54,541 nt of DNA from Burkholderiales bacterium (GTDB lineage: Bacteria > Pseudomonadota > Gammaproteobacteria > Burkholderiales > Nitrosomonadaceae): contig JACKLV010000018.1 in the NCBI GenBank assembly GCA_024235755.1, positions 1 to 54,541 of the forward strand, written 5' to 3'. Position 1 is the first letter of the stretch. Every line of letters begins with the position of its first letter. Below, piece by piece: positions 7,138 to 16,073 of this stretch. The notes below the pieces were generated by a model. That model was not told the DNA's origin, ran no database searches, and saw only the letters and a list, made by a program, of their open reading frames with translations. Both the position numbers and the translations under genes were made by a program.

Positions 7138-7554
7138 TTATAACCAGGGGTTAATGATTTCAATACCGCAACCATTAAAATCCTTGACGTTACGGGTGGC
7201 AATTGCAGCTTGATGGGTTTTTGCTATGGCTGCGATCATTAAATCTACTGCATCGGTGTTGATGCCCTGCATTTCACATTGTGCGGCGATTTGGCCATAG
7301 TGATAAGCGGCTTCTTCGTCAAATGAAAAAATTCTGCCATTAAACGCTTCCGTAACGAATGCCTCGAAACTGGTAGTCAATTGTGTGCGGCGTTTACCTG
7401 TTGGCAGGCGCATCAGTCCTCTTTGGATTTCTGCGACGGTAATCGTTGAGATGCCCAGATGGATTGAGTTTTGTTTGCTAATCCAGTGTTTGACTTTTAT
7501 TTCCGGTTGCTCACGCATCAGCTCGGAAATGATGTTGGTATCCAGGATAATCAC
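7138..7554 (-). CDS. fitB: PIN-domain toxin ribonuclease (FitB/VapC family)
   Basis: 138 aa. PIN fold with acidic catalytic residues in the expected places: MIILDTNIISELMR (N-terminal Asp), TVAEIQRGL (Glu), NTDAVDLMIAAIA (Asp) and ATRNVKDF (Asp). Toxins of this kind cleave RNA and are blocked by the antitoxin made from the same operon. The start overlaps the antitoxin stop by 4 bp (7551-7554), the usual tight coupling. The FitB sub-family fits better than generic VapC because of the GKRRTQL region and the FitA-like partner. Confidence 0.93.
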   Translation of the reverse strand: MIILDTNIISELMREQPEIKVKHWISKQNSIHLGISTITVAEIQRGLMRLPTGKRRTQLTTSFEAFVTEAFNGRIFSFDEEAAYHYGQIAAQCEMQGINTDAVDLMIAAIAKTHQAAIATRNVKDFNGCGIEIINPWL

Positions 7555-7799
7555 TCGATAAAATCAATGGATGAGCGCCGTGTCTTGCGTTCAGGTAATG
7601 CGAGTTCAATACCGTGTCTGGCGCCGAAATACTTTTCTGCAATCAGTGCAATGTCGACCATTTCATCTTCAGGAGTCAATGATGCTTTTTGCAGAATGTG
7701 GCAAATATAAGCTTCTAACGAAATGCCGACATGTTCCGCGCGAATGCGCAATAATTCCTCGGTTTTATCGGGTAAGTCACGAATTGTAAGATGGGCCAT
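7551..7799 (-). CDS. fitA: Antitoxin, ribbon-helix-helix (FitA-like)
   Basis: 82 aa. The N-terminus MAHLTIRDLPDKTEELLRIR is a ribbon-helix-helix DNA-binding region of the FitA type, followed by a helix (AYICHILQKAS) and an acidic, Arg-containing C-terminal tail that would wrap the toxin's active site. First gene of the pair; it would also repress the promoter just upstream. Confidence 0.92.
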   Translation of the reverse strand: MAHLTIRDLPDKTEELLRIRAEHVGISLEAYICHILQKASLTPEDEMVDIALIAEKYFGARHGIELALPERKTRRSSIDFIE

Positions 7800-7837
7800 C
7801 GGAGATTTGTCGGATTGATTGAATTTATAAAATAGCT

Positions 7838-7866
7838 AATATAATCAATATGGTATAAATATGCAA
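7838..7866 (-). promoter_or_regulatory. Candidate sigma70 promoter for fitAB
   Basis: On the minus strand: TTGCAT (7866-7861), a 17-bp spacer, TATATT (7843-7838), about 39 bp upstream of the antitoxin start in an AT-rich stretch. Spacing and both boxes are close to consensus. Confidence 0.5.
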
Positions 7867-8059
7867 CTTTATGATAATTCTGTGTGATCGGGGCGGGTGT
7901 AACAGCGTCGCGCCGTTCATCAAAACAATTGTTATTCTGCCGGTTCACTTTGCAATCGGTTTGTCTAAGGCGCATCAAATTGCGAACGATGCGCTTCACT
8001 TTGTTCAGCACATCCTACAATCTGAGGGATTTTGAGGGGTTCTGAAGAACTGGTGCGGC

Positions 8060-8263
8060 TCATTTGCGCATCCAGAACCACAACAATACCGACAAAACAA
8101 TTGAAATCAATAGCCCTGTCATCAGCGGGAAATAGAAGGTAAAATTTTCGCGTTCGATAATAATATCGCCCGGTAGGCGGCCGAACGGGAATTTGGACAG
8201 TAGCGGCCAGGCCACGCCCAGAATGAGTAAAATGATCCCCAGTGTGATGAGCAGTTTTTGCAT
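8060..8263 (-). CDS. DUF2905 small membrane protein
   Basis: 67 aa, two membrane helices (about residues 4-22 and 44-63) joined by the family's FPFGRLPGDIIIERENFTFYFP loop region, seen here as KFPFGRLPGDIIIE. Function unknown in the family. Stands alone, divergent from the hydrogenase maturation genes. Confidence 0.9.
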   Translation of the reverse strand: MQKLLITLGIILLILGVAWPLLSKFPFGRLPGDIIIERENFTFYFPLMTGLLISIVLSVLLWFWMRK

Positions 8264-8355
8264 TGCGTGTTACATCGTGTTGCCTGGAAAAAAACAATCA
8301 CATCCTATCAAATGCTTTTCGACGGCTCAACTGGGTACACTGATCTCATGAACTG

Positions 8356-8796
8356 ATGGCGAAAATACTTCTGTTTGGTTATGGCAATCCGGGGCGCGGT
8401 GACGACGCATTGGGGCCGTTGCTGGTTGAACGGTTTCGGCGGCCGCAGCGGGCGCATGTCCGTGTGCAAACGGATATGCAGTTGTTGATTGAGCATGTTA
8501 CCGATTTGCAGGGCTGCGGGCAGGTGGTATTTGCCGATGCCGATGTCGGTTGCGCCGAGCCGTTTCATTTTTCCGCGATTCAGGCGCAACAGGATGACAG
8601 CTATACCAGTCATGCGTTGACGCCCGCCGCATTGCTGCATGTTTACCGGCAGGTCTATCAATGTGACGCGCCGGCTGCTTTTTTATTGCGCATTCGCGGT
8701 TATAATTTTGCATTGGGCGATTCGCTCAGTGATCGGGCGGCTGATAATTTGAATGCCGCAGTCCGGTTTATCAATCAACGGGTTATGCAATCATGA
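8356..8796 (+). CDS. [NiFe]-hydrogenase maturation protease (HoxW/HycI-like)
   Basis: 146 aa. Starts MAKILLFGYGNPGRGDDALG, the family's GxGNxxxxDDG/A motif whose Asp senses nickel in the large-subunit precursor; FADADVG is the second metal-binding region. These peptidases trim the C-terminus of the hydrogenase large subunit after Ni insertion. The sequence type suggests a Hox (group 3) protease, but no structural hydrogenase gene lies in the window. Stop overlaps the next start by 4 bp. Confidence 0.88.
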   Translation: MAKILLFGYGNPGRGDDALGPLLVERFRRPQRAHVRVQTDMQLLIEHVTDLQGCGQVVFADADVGCAEPFHFSAIQAQQDDSYTSHALTPAALLHVYRQVYQCDAPAAFLLRIRGYNFALGDSLSDRAADNLNAAVRFINQRVMQS

Positions 8797-9425
8797 AACC
8801 TTTTCTCAAAACGATACGAAGCATAGGGCTGACAATCGCGGTTTTGTTAATGACAACGGCAGCGCACGCGCATACCGGCGACGGGCCGCATAGCGGCTGG
8901 CTGCATGGTTTTTTTCATCCGTTGAGCGGTCTGGATCATTTGCTTGCCATGATTGCCGTCGGCATATGGTCTGTGCAAATGACAGTGCATTCGGCAGTGC
9001 ATACGAATACGCGCGCGATGTGGCTTATGCCCGCGATTTTTGTTATGGTGATGGGACTGGGCGGTGTGCTGGGCTTTATCGCATTGGCACTGCCATTTGA
9101 TTTTGCAGAGCACGGCATAGCGTTGTCGCTGCTGGTCTCAGGCTTTCTGATTGCGCGAACAGTGCAGTTGCCGTTTCCGGTGAGCGCATCGCTGATTGCG
9201 TTGTTTGCGGTCTGTCATGGCTATGCGCATGGCAGTGAAATGCCGGACGGCGCGGCGGTATTTGAGTATGCCGCCGGATTCATGCTGGCGACCGCATTGC
9301 TGCATGTTACCGGCATCGGTCTGGCGCAGATCGCTTATCATGTTCAACGCGATCGCTGGCTGCGTTATGTCGGGGTCGCGGTGGCATTATCGGGCGGTGC
9401 GATGCTGGTTGGCGGTGCAGGTTAA
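8793..9425 (+). CDS. hupE: HupE/UreJ family membrane protein (nickel transport)
   Basis: 210 aa. N-terminal signal region ending TTAAHAHTG, then the family motif HPLSGLDHLLAMIAVG (metal-binding His and Asp) and about six membrane helices. HupE/UreJ proteins are secondary nickel permeases, often with hydrogenase or urease genes. ATGA overlap with the protease gene shows translational coupling. Confidence 0.92.
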   Translation: MKPFLKTIRSIGLTIAVLLMTTAAHAHTGDGPHSGWLHGFFHPLSGLDHLLAMIAVGIWSVQMTVHSAVHTNTRAMWLMPAIFVMVMGLGGVLGFIALALPFDFAEHGIALSLLVSGFLIARTVQLPFPVSASLIALFAVCHGYAHGSEMPDGAAVFEYAAGFMLATALLHVTGIGLAQIAYHVQRDRWLRYVGVAVALSGGAMLVGGAG

Positions 9426-9437
9426 CCGGAAGCGGAC

Positions 9438-9779
9438 ATGCATGAGCTGTCGCTTGCGGAGAATATGGTGCAGATTATTGAAGATGCGGCGGTGAAGCAA
9501 GGTTTTTCCCGCGTGAAAATAATCTGGATGGAAATCGGGCAATTATCCTGTGTGGAAAAAGAGGCGCTGCAATTTTGTTTCTCCACCGTTGTGGACGGCA
9601 CCGTGGCGCAGCAGGCAACGCTCGAAATCATTGATATTGCCGGGCGCGGGTGGTGCAGGGAATGCGATTGCGAGATTGCCATTACTACGCGCTACGACGG
9701 TTGTCCAATCTGCGGTAATTATACGATAACGGTAATCCGTGGTGAGGAAATGCGGATCAAGGAACTCGAAGTGGAATAG
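9438..9779 (+). CDS. hypA: Hydrogenase nickel incorporation protein HypA
   Basis: 113 aa, full length. MHELSL N-terminus binds nickel (His2), and a C-terminal zinc site is given by CREC (about residues 73-76) and CPIC (about 90-93). Works with HypB to place Ni in the hydrogenase large subunit. 12 bp after hupE, 9 bp before hypB. Confidence 0.97.
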   Translation: MHELSLAENMVQIIEDAAVKQGFSRVKIIWMEIGQLSCVEKEALQFCFSTVVDGTVAQQATLEIIDIAGRGWCRECDCEIAITTRYDGCPICGNYTITVIRGEEMRIKELEVE

Positions 9780-9788
9780 GGTGAGAAA

Positions 9789-10649
9789 ATGTGTACAACA
9801 TGCGGTTGCGGAACCGATCAGGTTCATATGGATGGCAAGGTCGTGCATCATCACGATCACGATGATGCGGCGGACAGTCATGCCCATTCACATGCCCATG
9901 CCCATAGCCATGCGCCGGATCATGTGTCGGGTTTAAGCGCGTCGCGCAGAGTCAAGATAGAGCAGGATATTCTGGCGAAAAATAATCGTTATGCGGACGA
10001 TAACCGGCGTTACCTGACCGATCATGGGATTTTTATGCTGAACCTGGTTTCCAGTCCCGGTTCGGGAAAAACCACGCTGCTGATTGAAACGATTAATACG
10101 ATGAACGCATTGCAGCAAAGCCCGTCGATTGCAGTGATAGAAGGCGACCAACAGACCGATCAGGACGCGCTGCGTATCCGCGCCACCGGTGTGCCCGCGG
10201 TGCAGATCAATACCGGAAAGGGCTGTCATCTCGATGCGCATATGGTGGGCCATGCCATGGAGAAACTGGATTTGCAGGATAACAGTGTGCTGTTCGTCGA
10301 GAATGTCGGCAATCTGGTCTGTCCCGCCGGTTTCGACCTCGGTGAAGCGCATAAGGTTGTCATCCTGTCGGTCACTGAAGGCGAAGACAAACCGCTGAAA
10401 TATCCCGACATGTTTCATGCCGCCGACCTGATGCTGTTAAACAAGTGCGATTTGCTGCCTTATCTGTCATTCGATGTCGGACGGGCGATTGAATATGCGC
10501 AGCGTGTCAATCCGGCGCTGAAAATTATTCAGATATCCGCTATCCGGGGAGACGGCATGCAGAACTGGATAGACTGGATTAAAGCCGGTCAACATCGCAC
10601 GGTTACGACGCAAAAGGCGATAACGCAACCGTTGCATTCCAGTGGCTGA
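9789..10649 (+). CDS. hypB: Hydrogenase nickel incorporation GTPase HypB
   Basis: 286 aa. N-terminal CTTCGCG metal-binding motif, then a His-rich stretch (about residues 22-42) able to store Ni or Zn. GTPase domain with P-loop SSPGSGKTTL, a metal-switch GCHLDAHM, and the guanine-recognition NKCD. Drives nickel delivery from HypA. Overlaps the hypF start by 8 bp. Confidence 0.97.
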   Translation: MCTTCGCGTDQVHMDGKVVHHHDHDDAADSHAHSHAHAHSHAPDHVSGLSASRRVKIEQDILAKNNRYADDNRRYLTDHGIFMLNLVSSPGSGKTTLLIETINTMNALQQSPSIAVIEGDQQTDQDALRIRATGVPAVQINTGKGCHLDAHMVGHAMEKLDLQDNSVLFVENVGNLVCPAGFDLGEAHKVVILSVTEGEDKPLKYPDMFHAADLMLLNKCDLLPYLSFDVGRAIEYAQRVNPALKIIQISAIRGDGMQNWIDWIKAGQHRTVTTQKAITQPLHSSG

Positions 10650-11784
10650 TATTGCACCATCCGCCATCACCCAAATCGATTTGCCTGCATGCGGACCGGC
10701 TGTGCTGGCCTGCGGTGCATGGCTGAAAAACACCATTTGTTTGACACAGGGCAATAAGGCGTATCTCTCGCCCGTGATCGGCGACCTGGACAATGCCGAA
10801 GCCCGGCGCAGGCTGGACGATACGGTTGCCGCCCTGTGTCATAGGCTGAAAATCGAGCCTGAGATCGCGGCGCATGATTTGCATCCGGATTTTTACAGCA
10901 CCGAATTTGCGTGTGCCTTTGCTGCGCAAACGGGTATTCCGGTGATGGCAGTGCAGCATCATCACGCGCATATTGCGGCGGTCTGCGTCGAACATCAGGT
11001 TACTGCCCCGGTGCTGGGACTGGCGCTCGATGGAGTAGGGCTCGGCACGGACAATATGGCGTGGGGCGGAGAGTTGTTGCTTGTAGAAAGCGCTGAATTC
11101 AGGCGCATCGGCCATCTGGCGACACTGGCACTGCCCGGAGGCGACCGTGCGGCAAGGGAGCCATGGCGGATGGCCGCGGCTGCATTGGCAAAATTGGATT
11201 GCATTGAAGAAATTACGCACCGTTTCCCTGACCAACTTGCCGCGCAATCTGTTGCGGCCATGCTGCAAAGTAAGATCAACTGTCCGCAAACCTCGAGCAT
11301 GGGGCGATTGTTCGATGCGGCCGCCGGTTTACTTGGTGTGTGCCTGGTTCAGTCGCAGGAAGCGCAGGCAGCGCAGGCAGCGATTATGCTGCAACAACTG
11401 GCCGAAAAAAATGGCCCTGCAGATGCGCTCAAGAATGGCTATCAAATTACAGACGATAACCTGCTGGATTTTTCGCCGCTGTTGGGTGTTCTGGTCAGTG
11501 AACAGGATTTTGTGCGGGATGTTGCGAAAGCCGCAGCAGTGTTTCACGCGACCTTAAGCGCCGGTCTGGCGGCGTGGGCGAAGCGCGCCGCGCAGCACTA
11601 TGGGGTTACCCGGCTTGCGCTTGGCGGCGGCTGCTTTCATAATGGAATCCTGCTTCAGGGACTAAAAAACAGGCTTGATGGATGTTCAATCGAGCTCTTG
11701 AGCGCAGAAAAAATACCGCCTGATGACAGCGCGATTGCATTGGGGCAGGCGTGGATTGCGCTTCAAGCGCTGCAAAAAACATGA
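10642..11784 (+). CDS. hypF: HypF C-terminal (Kae1-like) carbamoyltransferase, short form
   Basis: 380 aa, GTG start overlapping hypB. Only the C-terminal Kae1-like half of HypF is present: AHDLHPDFYST, VQHHHAHIAAV (metal His), LALDGVGLGTDN, LPGGDRAAREPWR, SSMGRLFDAAAGL, LALGGGCFHN. The acylphosphatase, zinc-finger and YrdC-like domains of the usual ~750-aa HypF are missing. HypF makes the carbamoyl group that becomes cyanide ligand on the active-site iron. Short HypF1-type proteins are known in Ralstonia, so this may be functional with the N-terminal part supplied elsewhere. hypC, hypD and hypE are not in the window. Confidence 0.93.
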   Translation: MADIAPSAITQIDLPACGPAVLACGAWLKNTICLTQGNKAYLSPVIGDLDNAEARRRLDDTVAALCHRLKIEPEIAAHDLHPDFYSTEFACAFAAQTGIPVMAVQHHHAHIAAVCVEHQVTAPVLGLALDGVGLGTDNMAWGGELLLVESAEFRRIGHLATLALPGGDRAAREPWRMAAAALAKLDCIEEITHRFPDQLAAQSVAAMLQSKINCPQTSSMGRLFDAAAGLLGVCLVQSQEAQAAQAAIMLQQLAEKNGPADALKNGYQITDDNLLDFSPLLGVLVSEQDFVRDVAKAAAVFHATLSAGLAAWAKRAAQHYGVTRLALGGGCFHNGILLQGLKNRLDGCSIELLSAEKIPPDDSAIALGQAWIALQALQKT

Positions 11785-11798
11785 AATAATTGAAACCT

Positions 11799-12653
11799 AT
11801 GAATAATTACGTACAACGCTTTTTACTTGAGAATCTGGATATCCGCGGCGCAGTGGTGCGCGTGGAAAGTGTCTGGCAGCAGATGCTGAAAGACCGGCAG
11901 TATCCCGAGCCCGTGGTGCAATTGCTCGGAGAACTGAGCGCCACCGCGCTATTGCTGGGGGATAATCTTAAACAATCCGGCCGTCTGACTGTGCAGTTGA
12001 AAGGCGACGGGCCGGTGTCGATGCTGGTTATTGACTGCGATAACAGCCTGCAGTTAAGAGGTATGGCGAAATACGCCTCGGAAGTGGCCGCACAACCGGT
12101 GCCGGATCTATTAGGGCATGGCCAACTGGTATTGACACTGGATATGCACGCCATGCGCGAGGCCTACCAGAGCATCGTGCCGCTCGATGGCGACACCATA
12201 GGCGAGATTTTTGAACATTATTTCAAACAATCCGAGCAGTTGCCGTCACGCCTTTTCCTGACGGCATCAAATAATGCCCTTTTTGGTATTCTGCTGCAAA
12301 AACTGCCTTCGGCCGACCAGTGCGATCCGGATGGCTGGACGCGTATTGAAGCGCTGGCAGCAACTACGCACGATCAGGATTTGTTCAAACTGACCGCCGA
12401 GGAAATCCTGACACGGCTATTTTTTGAAGAAACCATTCGCATTTTCGATGCGCAATCCGTCAGTTATGGATGCCGTGAAGATGCGTCGAAAATCTATGAC
12501 TTGCTGCAATCGCTCGGCCGCGAGGAGGTGGATGCGATTTTGAGCGAACGCGGAGAAATTGTCGTGCATGACGACATCTGCAACCGCGAGTACCGTTTCG
12601 ATGCGTTGGCTATAGACGCTATTTTTCGTGAAGCCGGGCCGACAATTCACTAA
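11799..12653 (+). CDS. hslO: Hsp33-family redox chaperone, zinc site degenerate
   Basis: 284 aa from ATG 11799; an upstream in-frame TTG at 11790 is less likely. Full Hsp33 N-terminal domain (RGAVVRVESVWQQML; ELSATALLLGDNLK; GRLTVQLKGDGPVSML) and C-terminal domain (LGREEVDAILSERGEI). In E. coli the C-terminal domain binds zinc through CxC and CxxC, and oxidation switches the chaperone on. Here the first motif reads VSYGCRED and the second HDDICNRE, so one cysteine of each pair is replaced (Tyr and Asp). The usual two disulfides cannot form. Starts 14 bp after hypF, so it may be transcribed with the hydrogenase genes. Confidence 0.92.
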   Translation: MNNYVQRFLLENLDIRGAVVRVESVWQQMLKDRQYPEPVVQLLGELSATALLLGDNLKQSGRLTVQLKGDGPVSMLVIDCDNSLQLRGMAKYASEVAAQPVPDLLGHGQLVLTLDMHAMREAYQSIVPLDGDTIGEIFEHYFKQSEQLPSRLFLTASNNALFGILLQKLPSADQCDPDGWTRIEALAATTHDQDLFKLTAEEILTRLFFEETIRIFDAQSVSYGCREDASKIYDLLQSLGREEVDAILSERGEIVVHDDICNREYRFDALAIDAIFREAGPTIH

Positions 12654-12666
12654 CAAGACGTATCGG

Positions 12667-12705
12667 ATGGCCTTGCCTGATCGCAATCCGGCCATTTTAT
12701 TTTCA
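12667..12705 (+). terminator. Candidate terminator after hslO
   Basis: Inverted repeat ATGGCC (12667-12672) and GGCCAT (12690-12695), followed by TTTTATTTT. The loop is long (17 nt), though CGGAT/ATCCG offers an alternative pairing. Confidence 0.45.
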
Positions 12706-12752
12706 ATCTATAACAGGCTCAAAATGATCGGTTTTTGACTGTTTAAACTGCC

Positions 12753-13259
12753 ATGAAAAGACGGAAAGTGACCGTAAATGACCTGATGCAGCGCGATTAT
12801 GTTTACTATCTGACAGAACCCGTTGGACAAAACTTTCATAAAGAATTCAGACCTGAATTAACGCCCAAGCAAATGCTCAGAATGGGTGTTTTTGGCGGGA
12901 AATATATGACCGATTGCGTTGAGGAATTTCCCAAGGATTGGTTTCTGGATGCCCGGCTGTGTCATCAATGCCACGATGCCGGGCTTAATTTTTTCGGCGT
13001 CAATGCGTCGCAATCCTTGTCTGTCTGGCGTGAAAAAGGCTGGATATACGCGGAAGATCCAAGAGGCTGGTTTCAATGGTATTGCAGATACTATATGGGT
13101 AGACGATGTTCTGATGATGAACGTCAAATCAAGCGATGGAAAGCGATAAAACGGCATGCCGCACAGATCAGAAAACATTGTTTGAAAGGCGACTTGAATT
13201 GCCGCCGCCGGCAAAGACAGGCGCTGCTTAATTGGGCCTATGATAGCAGGCTTATTTGA
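12753..13259 (+). CDS. Conserved protein of unknown function
   Basis: 168 aa, ATG 12753. I do not recognise a named domain. Features: aromatic-rich (many Trp, Tyr), a CHQC motif near residues 69-72, the conserved-looking stretch KEFRPELTPKQMLRMGVFGGKY, and a strongly basic C-terminal third (KRWKAIKRHAAQIRKHC, RRRQRQALLNWAYDSR). It looks like a soluble, possibly nucleic-acid-binding protein. Separated from neighbours by about 100 and 180 bp, so probably its own unit. Confidence 0.75.
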   Translation: MKRRKVTVNDLMQRDYVYYLTEPVGQNFHKEFRPELTPKQMLRMGVFGGKYMTDCVEEFPKDWFLDARLCHQCHDAGLNFFGVNASQSLSVWREKGWIYAEDPRGWFQWYCRYYMGRRCSDDERQIKRWKAIKRHAAQIRKHCLKGDLNCRRRQRQALLNWAYDSRLI

Positions 13260-13440
13260 CAACCTGTTTTGACAGTCTGAGGCAGGCGTAGTGCTTGTTA
13301 GATTTTTATGGACTGACTGAGAAGCCCGATCTGAGAAGCCCGATTTTAGTCGTGCGGTATTTTGGAAACAGTGAATTCAACGTCTCATCAAAAATCAGTT
13401 AGAATATAACTTTTTATAGATCTTTTCGGGAGTCTTCTGG

Positions 13441-14364
13441 ATGTCAATGGCTGATCGTGACGGCGTTATCTGGTATGACGGCGAAATGGTTCCCTGGCGG
13501 GAAGCCAATACGCACATACTGACGCATACGCTTCACTATGGATTGGGGGTGTTTGAAGGGTTGCGTGCCTATGAAACAGCGCAGGGTCCGGCTATATTCC
13601 GGTTAAAGGAACATACCGACCGGCTTTATAATTCGGCGCATATCTTTATGATGAAAATGCCATACGATAAGGCTACTGTGCTGCAGGCGCAATGCGATGT
13701 CGTCAAGCAGAATAATCTGGCTTCCGGTTATATCCGTCCCATTGTATTTTATGGTTCTGAAGCCATGGGTCTTTCAGCGACAACGCTGTCGGTGCATGTA
13801 GCCATTGCTGCGTGGTCATGGGGTACCTATCTGGGCGCTGAAAGCCTGGAAACCGGTATCCGCGTCAAGACTTCATCGTTTACGCGCCATCATGTCAACA
13901 TTAATATGTGCCGGGCGAAATCGGTTACAACTTATGCCAACTCTATATTGGCGCATCAGGAAGTTGCCCAGAATGGCTATAACGAGGCGTTGCTGCTGGA
14001 TATGGAGGGTTATGTCGCCGAAGGATCCGGCGAGAATATCTTCGTCGTCAAACAGGGAAAAATTTATACGCCGGATTTGACTTCCTGTCTGGAAGGCATT
14101 ACCCGGGCATCGGTCATTGAGCTGGCGACAGAATTAGGTATTCCCGTCATTGAAAAACGCATCACGCGCGATGAAATCTATTGCGCGGACGAAGCGTTTT
14201 TTACGGGCACTGCAGCAGAAGTTACACCTATTCGTGAACTGGATAACCGTATGATCGGCAGCGGGAAGCGCGGACCGATTACAACGCAACTGCAAGGCCT
14301 GTTCTTTGACTGTGTAAAAGGCAGGAATAATAATCATAGCGACTGGCTTACTTTTGTAAAATAA
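13441..14364 (+). CDS. ilvE: Branched-chain amino acid aminotransferase
   Basis: 307 aa, ATG 13441 with GGGAG upstream. Class IV PLP aminotransferase: HTLHYGLGVFEGLRAY, pyridoxal-phosphate lysine in CRAKSVTTYANSILA, EALLLDMEGYVAEGSGENIF, and FFTGTAAEVTPI. Transfers the amino group in the last step of Leu, Ile and Val synthesis. Followed by a small zinc-finger gene and algC, an order common in betaproteobacteria. Confidence 0.97.
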   Translation: MSMADRDGVIWYDGEMVPWREANTHILTHTLHYGLGVFEGLRAYETAQGPAIFRLKEHTDRLYNSAHIFMMKMPYDKATVLQAQCDVVKQNNLASGYIRPIVFYGSEAMGLSATTLSVHVAIAAWSWGTYLGAESLETGIRVKTSSFTRHHVNINMCRAKSVTTYANSILAHQEVAQNGYNEALLLDMEGYVAEGSGENIFVVKQGKIYTPDLTSCLEGITRASVIELATELGIPVIEKRITRDEIYCADEAFFTGTAAEVTPIRELDNRMIGSGKRGPITTQLQGLFFDCVKGRNNNHSDWLTFVK

Positions 14365-14386
14365 GTCGTACTGGAGTGTGTTTTTT

Positions 14387-14590
14387 ATGAATCAACAAAC
14401 CGATAACAAAACAAGAGAAATAGAAATTACAACCGACGATCTGCCGCTGCATTGTCCAACACCTGAAATGAAACTCTGGAATACGCATCCAAGGGTTTAT
14501 TTGCCGATAGAGCACACAGGAGAGGCCTTGTGTCCCTATTGTGGCACGCACTATACTCTCAAGGGTGGCGCCATTGCCGGACATCATTAG
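14387..14590 (+). CDS. zf-CHCC zinc-finger protein
   Basis: 67 aa from ATG 14387 (an in-frame GTG at 14378 is less likely; GGAG precedes the ATG). Zinc ligands: LHCPTPEMKLWNTHP supplies Cys and His, and LCPYCG supplies two Cys. Related to the NDUFS6 subunit fold of complex I. 22 bp after ilvE, so same operon. Exact role in bacteria unknown. Confidence 0.9.
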   Translation: MNQQTDNKTREIEITTDDLPLHCPTPEMKLWNTHPRVYLPIEHTGEALCPYCGTHYTLKGGAIAGHH

Positions 14591-14662
14591 CCGATGTTGG
14601 AATCCGTCATTAGCAGGCGTTAACATTTATATTTAATAGTCAGCCCCAACCAATACATATTT

Positions 14663-16051
14663 ATGAATAATGCAAAGCAATCTATCCCGCGCGAAATTTT
14701 CAAGGCCTATGATATTCGTGGCATCGTCGATAAGACGCTGACAACCGCGCATGTTGAATCGATTGGCCATGCAATCGGTTCTGAAGCGCGCGAACGCGGG
14801 CTGGCGTCAATTGCGGTGGGACGGGACGGCAGATTGTCCGGACCGTCACTTTGCGCAGCGCTTACAAAAGGCATTCTGAGCAGTGGCGTCAATGTCGTGG
14901 ATGTCGGAATGGTGGCAACACCCATGCTTTATTTTGCGGGGCATGAACACTGCAATTATTCCGGGGTAATGGTGACCGGCAGCCACAATCCGCCGGAATA
15001 TAACGGGTTTAAAATTGTCATGGGCGGTGAAACGCTGGCGGCCGAGTCCATACAGGCGCTGCGCGTCCGGATTGATAACAACGATCTGATGAGCGGTGAG
15101 GGCCAATATTCCAAGCTTGATATCAGTGACAGTTATATCAAACGCATTGTTGACGATATTAAACTCGATCGCCCGATGAAAATTGTCGTTGATTGCGGTA
15201 ATGGTGTTCCCGGTGCATTTGCCCCCGCACTTTATCGAAAACTGGGCTGTGAAGTAATCGAATTATTTTGCGATGTGGATGGCACCTTTCCGAATCACCA
15301 CCCTGATCCATCGGTGCCCGATAATCTGAATGATGTGATTCAAGCACTTGCCACCACAGATGCTGAAATCGGTCTGGCTTTCGACGGCGATGGCGACAGG
15401 CTGGGCATCGTTACTAAACAGGGCAATATCATTTTTCCCGACCGTCAGTTGATGTTGTTTGCAGCGGATGTGCTATCCAGGAACCCGGGCGGACAGATCA
15501 TTTTTGATGTGAAATGTACGCGCAACCTTGCCCCCTGGATCGAACAGCATAACGGATTGCCCACAATGTGGAAAACCGGCCATTCATTCATTAAAGCAAA
15601 ACTCAGAGAGACGAATGCACTACTGGCCGGTGAAATGAGCGGGCACTTCTTTTTTAAAGAACGCTGGTATGGTTTTGATGATGGCCTATATGCCGGGGCG
15701 CGTTTGCTGGAAATACTCAGCCATAAGGATAATATCGACACCGTTTTAAACAGTCTTCCCGATTCGATCAATACGCCCGAATTGCAAATCAGAGTGGAAG
15801 AGGGCGAAAACCATACATTGATTGCAGCACTGCAGAAAAGTGCACAGTTTAATAACGCGCAGCAGGTTATTACGATTGATGGATTGCGCGTTGAATACGA
15901 AGATGGATTCGGTCTGGCGCGCGCATCCAATACCACGCCGGTTATTGCATTGCGCTTTGAGGCCGAGAATGAAGCAGCACTGAAACGTATCCAGCAGGAT
16001 TTTCGTGACAATATTCTGCGGGTAAAACCGGATGCTGTGCTGCCTTTTTAG
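14663..16051 (+). CDS. algC: Phosphomannomutase/phosphoglucomutase
   Basis: 462 aa, full length. Alpha-D-phosphohexomutase motifs: IFKAYDIRGIV start, catalytic phosphoserine in VTGSHNPPEYNGFK (near residue 106), Mg-binding FDGDGDRLGI, sugar-binding GEMSGHFFF. Interconverts mannose or glucose 6- and 1-phosphates for surface polysaccharide. Confidence 0.95.
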   Translation: MNNAKQSIPREIFKAYDIRGIVDKTLTTAHVESIGHAIGSEARERGLASIAVGRDGRLSGPSLCAALTKGILSSGVNVVDVGMVATPMLYFAGHEHCNYSGVMVTGSHNPPEYNGFKIVMGGETLAAESIQALRVRIDNNDLMSGEGQYSKLDISDSYIKRIVDDIKLDRPMKIVVDCGNGVPGAFAPALYRKLGCEVIELFCDVDGTFPNHHPDPSVPDNLNDVIQALATTDAEIGLAFDGDGDRLGIVTKQGNIIFPDRQLMLFAADVLSRNPGGQIIFDVKCTRNLAPWIEQHNGLPTMWKTGHSFIKAKLRETNALLAGEMSGHFFFKERWYGFDDGLYAGARLLEILSHKDNIDTVLNSLPDSINTPELQIRVEEGENHTLIAALQKSAQFNNAQQVITIDGLRVEYEDGFGLARASNTTPVIALRFEAENEAALKRIQQDFRDNILRVKPDAVLPF

Positions 16052-16073
16052 CTGATTCTGATTTTGTGTATTC

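Noticed and set aside
9850..9925. Short CATGCCCA repeats in hypB
   Set aside because: They only reflect the His-rich metal-binding stretch of HypB.
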